A program made the translations under genes and the position numbers. Source: Sandaracinaceae bacterium (lineage in GTDB: Bacteria > Myxococcota_A > Polyangia > Polyangiales > JADJQN01). Taken from it: a stretch of 64,000 nucleotides of DNA. The stretch lies in the NCBI GenBank assembly GCA_016712745.1, contig JADJQN010000001.1, positions 558,001 through 622,000 on the forward strand. The letters run 5' to 3'. The number at the start of each line of letters is the position of its first letter. The first letter of the stretch is position 1. Under the pieces are notes generated by a model that was not told the DNA's origin, made no database searches, and saw only the letters and a program-made list of their open reading frames with translations. Shown here in pieces: positions 8,455 to 16,200 of the stretch.

Positions 8455-9031
8455 GATTGTAGATCACTTCGAAAGATCCCGAGAGAACGGCATGCCGTGC
8501 TTCAGGGTCGTAGGGGTCTGAGAACTGCACATTGTCGAAATCAGCGGCGATGCGAAGGGCTCGATCATCTACGAGCGGGGCATAGATATCATGAAACACG
8601 ATGCTGCCTTCGCTCGCGCTCATGATGACTGGCGTCTCGTGGCGGTCTTTGTGGCAGCGTGAGTTGAGGTAGAGGCTCATGCGAACGTCAACGCCCTCGC
8701 CTTCGCCGACGAGCAGCGGAGTCTCGAGTTGTGTCGAGCGCACGCGAGCCGCGTCGGTGACGACCAAGGTCAGCCCGTCACTTCGGATCTGCAAATCGCT
8801 GCCCTCTTGGAGACGCATGTGCAGTTCGTCGCGCACCGCCTCGGCGGTAAAGAAGTCGGGAGCGAGCGCGAACGGGGCGTCCTCGAGACCGCAATCGGTC
8901 GCTGTCAGTGTGCCGTGGGCCTCGCCGGCTCCGGCGCCCGGATTGCACGAGAGGCTGAACATCGCTGCAGCGATGCCAACTAGCGCGCCTCTTCTAGAAG
9001 ATGAAACCACCCGCAACCACCTCGTCCCCAC
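8426..9031 (-). CDS. Lipoprotein of unknown function
   Basis: 201 residues. N-terminal signal with a basic SSSRRGALVG region, a hydrophobic core and the lipobox MFSLSC. The mature part has three further cysteines (ATDCGLED, NSRCHKDR) and alternating strands, suggesting an all-beta envelope domain. I recognise no family. It overlaps the 3' end of mnmA by up to 38 bases (less if the GTG at 9010 is used) and the rRNA methyltransferase start by 29 bases, so it is embedded in the operon. Start uncertain. Confidence 0.7.
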   Translation of the reverse strand: MGTRWLRVVSSSRRGALVGIAAAMFSLSCNPGAGAGEAHGTLTATDCGLEDAPFALAPDFFTAEAVRDELHMRLQEGSDLQIRSDGLTLVVTDAARVRSTQLETPLLVGEGEGVDVRMSLYLNSRCHKDRHETPVIMSASEGSIVFHDIYAPLVDDRALRIAADFDNVQFSDPYDPEARHAVLSGSFEVIYNRGRPSQRFP

Positions 9032-10061
9032 GATATACTACCGCGGCCTGTCCGGGACTAATCGCTCGTTGGGCTTCGCGAAACTCAGCCCGAAAGCCAT
9101 CGCCCGTAGGTGTGATTCGGGCGTGGGCCGGCTTGTGACGATGGCGGATGCGAACTTCGCCATCAAACGCTTCCTTTGGACGGGGTGCGGTCCAACTGAC
9201 ATCGTTGGCGTTCAGGATGGACGAAGCGAGATCTGCTGAGTCGCCGACGACTACATCGGCGGTGTCCTTGAGGATCCGCAAGACGTATCGCGGCGGACCG
9301 CCCGAGAGGCCTAAGCCCTTGCGCTGGCCGATTGTGAAGTGGTGAACGCCGGGATGGGTGCCAAGCACGTTGCCGGCTGCGTCGATCATGTTGCCGGGGC
9401 GCGTAACGCCGACATTGCGTTCGACAAAACCACCGACATTGCCGTCCGGTACGAAGCAAAGCTCTTGCGAGTCGGGCTTATTGGCGTTGTGGACGGCGAG
9501 CTTCCGTCCGATCTCGCGGACGTCGTCCTTCTGCAGATCTCCGAGCGGGAACATCAGGCGCGAGAGGACCTCGGGCGGGGTACCGAACAGGAAGTAACTT
9601 TGATCCTTCTCCTCATCGACGCCACGCAAAAGACGAGGGCGCCCGTCGGGATCCATCATCAAGCGCGCGTAGTGACCGGTCGCGACGTGAGTCGCACCGA
9701 ACGCATCCGCAAGCGCGACCAGTTTGTTTAGCTTCACATGCTGGTTGCACTTTACACACGGGGCCGGCGTCTGGCCGCCCAGGTAGGATGCGACAAAGGG
9801 TTCAATGACATGCGCGAGAAAGGCTTCCCGCTCGTCGACAACGTAGTGCGGGATCCCCAAGGCGTCGCACACGCGCCGCGCGTCGTCGCGGTCTTCGGGC
9901 GCGCAACACCGGCCGATTTTTTGATGCCCCGCGGCATCGATGAGATGCATCGTTACCCCAACGACCTCCACACCGGCTGCGTGCAGGATGGCGGCGGCGA
10001 TGGAGGAATCCGCTCCACCGCTCATAGCAACAACGACGCGTCCGACTTTTTGCACGGACAC
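8994..10061 (-). CDS. mnmA: tRNA-specific 2-thiouridylase MnmA
   Basis: About 355 residues. PP-loop ATP-binding motif SGGADSS (most members have SGGVDSS), first catalytic Cys in TPAPCVKCNQ, second in DSQELCFVP, and the FTIGQRKGLG and beta-barrel C-terminal region. MnmA thiolates U34 of Lys, Glu and Gln tRNAs using sulfur relayed from a cysteine desulfurase. A cysteine desulfurase gene lies directly upstream, a logical partner. I use the GTG at 10061; the open frame extends to a TTG at 10118, and neither has a strong ribosome-binding site. Confidence 0.95.
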   Translation of the reverse strand: MSVQKVGRVVVAMSGGADSSIAAAILHAAGVEVVGVTMHLIDAAGHQKIGRCCAPEDRDDARRVCDALGIPHYVVDEREAFLAHVIEPFVASYLGGQTPAPCVKCNQHVKLNKLVALADAFGATHVATGHYARLMMDPDGRPRLLRGVDEEKDQSYFLFGTPPEVLSRLMFPLGDLQKDDVREIGRKLAVHNANKPDSQELCFVPDGNVGGFVERNVGVTRPGNMIDAAGNVLGTHPGVHHFTIGQRKGLGLSGGPPRYVLRILKDTADVVVGDSADLASSILNANDVSWTAPRPKEAFDGEVRIRHRHKPAHARITPTGDGFRAEFREAQRAISPGQAAVVYRGDEVVAGGFIF

Positions 10062-10211
10062 TTGATGGCCCCAGACGTCTTTGCCGTCAAGCCGCGTTCC
10101 ATTGAATGGAACGCTCAAATGCTGTCCGCACCTTGATCGAGAATGATCTTCTTTCGCGCACTTACGAGCGAAATGTTGGCAACGCTGGAGGTCCGCCCAA
10201 AGACCTCGAAC

Positions 10212-11339
10212 CTACCCGAGGTTTGGAATTCGCGGCAAAACGAGCGCGAATTTACGAAGGGCCGTGTCCACCTCGGCGCGCGTGTTCGATGGACCGAACG
10301 AGAGGCGAAGCGCGGTGTCGGCGCGCCACGACTGGTCGGGGTACATCGCACGAAGCACTGGCGACGCCTGGGCCACTCCCGAAGAGCAGGCAGCTCCGCT
10401 CGACAAGCAAACCCCTTCCAGGTCCATCGCGGCCACGACCAGCGTGCCCTGTTTCTCTTGAATAGAAACGTTGGCGACCGTCGCTACGCGTGGCCCCTCA
10501 GCGCCGTTCACCACGGCCCCCAGCGCTACAAGCTCGGCCTCCATCGCGGAGCGCAGCGCGGCGACGGCAGGCATCGTCGCGAGACGACTGGGCAGGTGCA
10601 GGCAGGCCACCCCAAAGCCGACGGCGCGAACCACGTCCGGCGTGCCGGCGCGACGACCGCGTTCCTGCGCTCCGCCCAGAACAGCCGGCCGCAGATCCAC
10701 GCCTTTACGTATCACCACCGCGCCTATGCCAGCGGGTCCACCCATTTTGTGGCCGGCAATGATCAGTGCCGCCGCGCCGAGCGCATGGGCGTCGACCGGC
10801 ACTTTGCCGAGTGCCTGCGTCCCGTCGACCACCAAGGGTATCTGGTTTTCGTGGCACACGGCCGCGTAGTCGTGAACAGGCAGCAGGGTTCCGGTCTCGT
10901 GATTGACCCACTGCAGCACGACGAGATCCGTCGTGGGCTCGACGGCGTTGCGCAACGCGTCGGCGTCGGGCGGGATACCGTGGAGGACTTTGAGGCGGGT
11001 TACGCGGGTACCGTTCTTCTGCCAGGCGTCGAGCGTCGCGGCGATTGCCGGATGCTCGATCTCCGACGTGATCACGTGACGTGGCGGCATACCGCGAGCG
11101 ACCCCGTTCATCGCGAGATGAAGGGCCTCTGTTCCGCCGCTCGTGAAGACAATCTCATTGGCGTCCGCCCCCACGGAGGCTGCGACGCGTCGCCTCGCCT
11201 CGTCGAGGAGCGCGCGCGCCTTCTGGCCGGCCGCATGAATGCTTGACGGATTCGCCCAAGCGAAGGCTTCAGCTTCGCGCATCGCCGTGAGCACCTCCTT
11301 CACAGGAGCTGTCGCGGCGTGATGATCGAAGTAGATCAT
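10212..11339 (-). CDS. Cysteine desulfurase (NifS/IscS family)
   Basis: 375 residues, class V PLP aminotransferase fold. Starts MIYFDHHAATAPV, the family N-terminus, which fixes the ATG at 11339. PLP-binding Lys is in IIAGHKMGGPAGIG; the PLP-phosphate region is FTSGGTEALHLAMN; the active-site Cys is in SSGAACSSG. It removes sulfur from cysteine as an enzyme persulfide. The position immediately before mnmA suggests it feeds tRNA thiolation. Gene 16 bases after the MopE/FGE-like gene and 150 before mnmA. I do not assign nifS versus iscS. Confidence 0.94.
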   Translation of the reverse strand: MIYFDHHAATAPVKEVLTAMREAEAFAWANPSSIHAAGQKARALLDEARRRVAASVGADANEIVFTSGGTEALHLAMNGVARGMPPRHVITSEIEHPAIAATLDAWQKNGTRVTRLKVLHGIPPDADALRNAVEPTTDLVVLQWVNHETGTLLPVHDYAAVCHENQIPLVVDGTQALGKVPVDAHALGAAALIIAGHKMGGPAGIGAVVIRKGVDLRPAVLGGAQERGRRAGTPDVVRAVGFGVACLHLPSRLATMPAVAALRSAMEAELVALGAVVNGAEGPRVATVANVSIQEKQGTLVVAAMDLEGVCLSSGAACSSGVAQASPVLRAMYPDQSWRADTALRLSFGPSNTRAEVDTALRKFALVLPRIPNLG

Positions 11340-11355
11340 GTTGGCGAGCCCCGGC

Positions 11356-13281
11356 TCAGCGACAGCAGCGGAAGCCGACGTTGGCGAACAGGAATGCGTC
11401 GTCGGCGACCGTGAAGTCGTACGTGCACTGGAGCGCCAAGCCCGGGTTGTTATAAGCGCCGCCGCGTAAGGGATTGACACCGCTCGTCCGAGCCTGGGTC
11501 CATTCCTTTACGTTGCCGGAAAGATCGTAGATGCGATTGGTGCCGCCCCAGTTCGCGTAGCAGGAACTCATGGCGCCTGTAACGCGCAGCTCGTCTTGGT
11601 CGAGAGGCAAGGAGGGATCTGAGTCGAGGTCGTTGCCATTGCAGCTGGTCGGCTGGTAGTTCGTGCACATGCTTCCGTACGCGTAGACGCACGGCGTGCT
11701 GGCGTTCGTCGTGCACGCCGCTTCCCATTCAGTCTCTGTGCACAATCGAGCGCCAATCGCGGTGCATGCTGCGAGTGCTTCCGGATAGCGAACGTTGGTC
11801 CACGGCACGCGGCCGGGAAGCGAACAGGGGCGATGCGACATGGCACCGGGCTGCATGGCCGTGGCGTCCGGGCGCGATGCTTCGTAGGCGTAAATCTCTC
11901 GGGTACCAAATGCGCCGGTGATGGTCACCCAATCTTCGGCTACGTCTTCGTCGAGCGTGCCATCACAGTCGTCGTCGACTCCATTGCAAACTTCGGGAGA
12001 ACCCGGAAGCGGCGCGGGCGCATCGCAGCGCAAGCCGTCGTTCGTCTCGTTGCAGACCTGAAGACCGTGCACCGTGCACAATCCCATGCCGTTGGTGCAG
12101 TCGCTCCCCTTCATGACAAAGCTGTCGTCGGCCAAACCGTCGCAGTCGTTGTCGAGGTCGTTGCAGTCTGACTCAGGGATGATTTCCCCGGCTGAGTTGG
12201 TCGTAACCGTGGGGCCGTAGTGGCATGCCCAGCCGTCGTCGCCTTCACATTCCGCGACTGTTCCCAAGCATTCGCCCACTTGCGAGCAAAGTGCGGGCGG
12301 GACGAGCTCCTCGTCGATTTCCATGTCGCAGTCGTCATCGATGCCATTGCACGTTTCGGCGCCGCGGAAGTCGCACTCGTACTCGCAGCCGTCCTCGGGG
12401 TCGTTGTTGATGTCTACGTAGCCGCCGCGACAAGCCGCGATCCCGCACATCGACGCGATGCAACGCCCAATCGCGTGTGCCGGCGCGCATGCGTTGTCAC
12501 ACTCGCCACAGTTTCGAACGTCGGTGGCCAGATCAAACGTTTCGTCGATGTCGCCGTTGCAGTTATTGTCGATTTCATCGCAACGCTCTGGCGAGGGAAC
12601 ACCGGCGCCCAAGCATACGAAATCGCCACCAATGCAGCGTTCGGTACCAAGAGCGCATTCGCCGATCCCCTCGCCGCATGCAGCGCCACCACCGGGGTTT
12701 CCGTTGTCGATGTTGCCGTCGCAGTCGTTGTCGCGCCCGTCGCAGAGCTCGTCTACCATCGGCACGCCGCCCGTGCAGTCGAGATGGCCCTCACTGCAGA
12801 CCGTAATTCCGTGAACGCAATCGCCCACGTCGTTTCCGCAGGGCGCGCCGCCGCCCGGATCGCCGTCATCGATAACGCCGTCGCAATCGTCGTCGATCAT
12901 GTTGCACGACTCCGACATCGGCGAAATTGCGCCGCCACCGCAAACGAGGTGACCGCTCACGCACTCGAACGTTCCCTGTTGGCAGGGTCCTTCGTTCGTG
13001 CCGCAGACCTGACCTTCCATCGGCAGGAGGCCATTGTCGATTTGGCCATCGCAGTCGTTGTCCATGCCGTCGCACACTTCAACGCCGGTGCGAACGCATG
13101 AGTCCAGGCCATTGCCGTCTACGATGTTGAGCGGCCCCAAATCGCGCGGATCCGTGCCGTCCATCGTGCCCAAGCCGCCATCTGCGCAGTTCAAGCAATA
13201 CGGGGTGACGTCGCAGCCCGTGCTCAGCGCTGCAACAGACACCACCGACAACCAAAGAAGGAAACGCGCAGCCCGAGTCAT
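11356..13281 (-). CDS. Lipoprotein with seven MopE-like repeats and a C-terminal FGE-like domain
   Basis: 641 residues. Lipoprotein signal with lipobox LSTGC. Seven copies of a metal-binding repeat with core C(N/D)xxDxDCDGxID (for example CDGMDNDCDGQIDNG) lie between residues about 65 and 440, mixed with Cys-rich linkers. Residues about 450-641 look like a formylglycine-generating-enzyme/SUMF1 fold: GRVPWTNVRYPEALAACTAI, LCTETEWEAAC, YDLSGNVKEWT, LRGGAYNN and terminal VGFRCCR. The catalytic Cys pair of true FGEs is not visible, so this is probably a structural or carbohydrate/peptide-binding version. Its ATG overlaps the stop of the large VWA gene (ATGA). Confidence 0.88.
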   Translation of the reverse strand: MTRAARFLLWLSVVSVAALSTGCDVTPYCLNCADGGLGTMDGTDPRDLGPLNIVDGNGLDSCVRTGVEVCDGMDNDCDGQIDNGLLPMEGQVCGTNEGPCQQGTFECVSGHLVCGGGAISPMSESCNMIDDDCDGVIDDGDPGGGAPCGNDVGDCVHGITVCSEGHLDCTGGVPMVDELCDGRDNDCDGNIDNGNPGGGAACGEGIGECALGTERCIGGDFVCLGAGVPSPERCDEIDNNCNGDIDETFDLATDVRNCGECDNACAPAHAIGRCIASMCGIAACRGGYVDINNDPEDGCEYECDFRGAETCNGIDDDCDMEIDEELVPPALCSQVGECLGTVAECEGDDGWACHYGPTVTTNSAGEIIPESDCNDLDNDCDGLADDSFVMKGSDCTNGMGLCTVHGLQVCNETNDGLRCDAPAPLPGSPEVCNGVDDDCDGTLDEDVAEDWVTITGAFGTREIYAYEASRPDATAMQPGAMSHRPCSLPGRVPWTNVRYPEALAACTAIGARLCTETEWEAACTTNASTPCVYAYGSMCTNYQPTSCNGNDLDSDPSLPLDQDELRVTGAMSSCYANWGGTNRIYDLSGNVKEWTQARTSGVNPLRGGAYNNPGLALQCTYDFTVADDAFLFANVGFRCCR

Positions 13282-16200
13282 CGACGCTCACGCCTCCGAG
13301 TGCGGACGACCACGAGCGCGAGCGCTGCGGCCATGAACGCCGCGATGGGCCAGCTGGTCGACTGACCCGGAGTTCCCACCGTGCAGGCAAGGCCGCCGCC
13401 GCCGGTCGCGATCACGCGATCCGGAGTGAAGCCCGGGCCTGCGTCGATCTCCTCGGGCGAATAGCAATCGCCGCCTTCGCAAATTTCACCAGTTGCGCAG
13501 ACGACGCCCGCGCACGGATCGGGGATGCACTCTCCGGTGACCGGATCACAAATGGTCATCGAGATGCACGAAGTCGTGCGCGACAAGCAGAGGTTCGGGG
13601 TGCAGCTGCCGTCGAGTGGATTGCACGTCTCACTCGAAAGACAGTTTACGTTCGCACAGTTGTTGGGGGCGCAGGCGCCGTCGTGGCAGCGCTCAGTGTC
13701 GTCGCAGCTGACGTTGGCGCAGGATTCGACGCAAGCGCCGCCGCGGCAGAACGAACCGGTGTCGCAGCTTACGCCAACGCATCGATTGTCCACGCACGAG
13801 CCGCCGACGCAGAGTTGGTCAGCCGTACAGATGTCCGGGAACGCGGTGCAGTTGTTCTGCACGCAGGCTCCGTTGCGTGGATTGCACACCAACGAGCTTG
13901 GGCAGTTGACGGTTTCGCAAACCGGCAAGCACTCGCCCTCGAGGCAGCCGCGCGGCAAGCCGGCGCTGGTCGGGGAGCAGGTGACGGCTGCGCAGCGATC
14001 AATCACGCAGAAGCCTTCGCTCGGCGTCGTCGATGTGCAGCGATATCCCGACGCACACGGGAATTCCGATTCTGTGCAAGGACGCGCGCACTGACAATCC
14101 GGAGCTGCCAAGCACGTTGCACCCGCACCGCAGTCGACCGAGTCATCGATGTCGCCGTTGCAGTTGTTATCGCTGCAATCGCAGACCTCTGGCTCCGGCA
14201 GGGTTCCGCCGATGCATTGGAAGATGCCGTCGCGACAGATCGATTCGCCCGGCAAGCAGAGCATGCCGTCGTTGTCGCACGGACCCATCGACGCGATATC
14301 TTCATCGACGCGACCGTTGCAGTTGTCGTCGAGCAAGTTGCAGATTTCCGGAATGCCCATGCCAGCCGAGCTCACGCAGGCGAGCATGCCGTCGACACAC
14401 GCCACGTTGCCGGGTCCGCAGATGGTTCCGCAGTCAGCGCCGCCGCCCGGGCTTCCGTCGTCGATGATGCCGTTGCAGTCGTTGTCGACGCCGTCACAGA
14501 CTTCGACCTCGGGTCCGATGCCACCGGTGCACTCGCCCCAGTCGCCAGCCACGCAGATCTCAGTGCCAGGCAAGCAAGTGCCGATCGCCGGGCTACCACA
14601 ACTGCGCACGATACCGTCGATGACGCCATCGCAATCATTGTCGATGCCGTCGCAGATTTCGTCGGTCGGTGTCACGCCACTACAGACGCCCCACGTTCCG
14701 GCCGAGCAAACTTGAGTGCCAGGTGTGCAGGCGCCAACGCCGCTTCCACACGCGCGCTCAAGCCCTTCGTCGACCAATCCGTCGCAATCGTTGTCGCGGT
14801 TGTCGCAAATCTCGGGGACCGCAACGCAGCTGCAGTCAGCGGGTGCTTCGTCGATCAATCCGTCGCAATCATTGTCCATGCGGTCGCAGATTTCGAGCGG
14901 CGCAGCACCACAGGTACCGCAACGGTTGCGGACCTCGTCCGAGGTGCCGAGGTAGCAGTTGTCGTCGGCGCTATCGCAGGGATCGCCCGGATTGGTGCAC
15001 AAGTCCGCCGTGGGATGACCGCCCGGGATATCGCAGAAGAGTGTGAAGCCCTCGTCGACGAGGCCATTGCAGTTGTTGTCACGCCCGTCACAAATTTCGA
15101 CGAGCAGCGAGCGGCGCAGAATTTCGGCGAACGCGATGGAGATGCTCTCTTCGTTCTCGGCGAGGTACGCGTGCTCGGTGCCACCGGCAAGTGCGATGTC
15201 ATCGACACGGCGCTGCGCGTCGGAGCCTACCGGCACGCCCAACGCAATCACGTAGGTGTGAATGTCGACCGTGATTGATCCGCTCGGCGTGACAGTATTC
15301 GTCGTGCGGAGTTCCGTAGCGGCTTGCACCGTTTGATCGAAGATGGTGCAGGACTCAAGACCATCCGTAAGCAGGATGACGTAGTACGGGCGACACGAGT
15401 TCGCCGGATCAACCGGTGTCGGGTACGTCGGGTCGCCGCCTTCGAAGTAACGGCGTGCTGTACGTAGCGAGCCAGCGAGCGGCGTCCATGTATCGGACGA
15501 AAGCTCGGGATTGCCGGACGTCAGACCGCACCCGTTGCAGGTGTAGTCGATCCATTTGAGGATGTTGGGCTGCGTATCGTCGACGATTGGCGAGAGGATC
15601 TCACCTTGGTCGGCATCCGAACCGTTGGACGGGCAACCGCTCACGCCGACAGTGGCCGCCGACGGATCGCACGCGCCGCAGTTCAAGTAGTTGCACGTGC
15701 AGCTATTGCACGTCGACGGGCATGTTGCGGCGCCGCCCGTGCCGCAATCGGCCGGACATGTTCCCGTGCACGAACCCGTGCAGGTTTCTTTGTAGCGTTC
15801 GAGACCGAAGACCACGTCGCCGTTGGATGCGACGAGGTTTGTGAGCGCGCATTTCGCGTCGCTCATTCGTGTGCGCTCGCGACCGCAGCTATTGGTGCCG
15901 GCGCTGATGCGCTGATCCATCGAGCCGGAGTTATCGAGAATCATCATCATGTACGGCTTGATGACGTTGTCGACGCACGGCGTACCATCGGGATTGAGCT
16001 GCAAGCGACACATGTCCGTTGTCTCGTCGCATTCCGAGATAAGACACATCTCGCCCGGCATCCCGCAATCGCGCGTCGAGCCGACGCATGTGCCGCTCAT
16101 GCACGCATCCGTGGAAGTACAGAACTGTCCGTCCGAACAGCTCGTGCCGTTCGCCACGTTCGAGTGACCGCAACCGCTAACTGGGTTGCACGAATCGTCT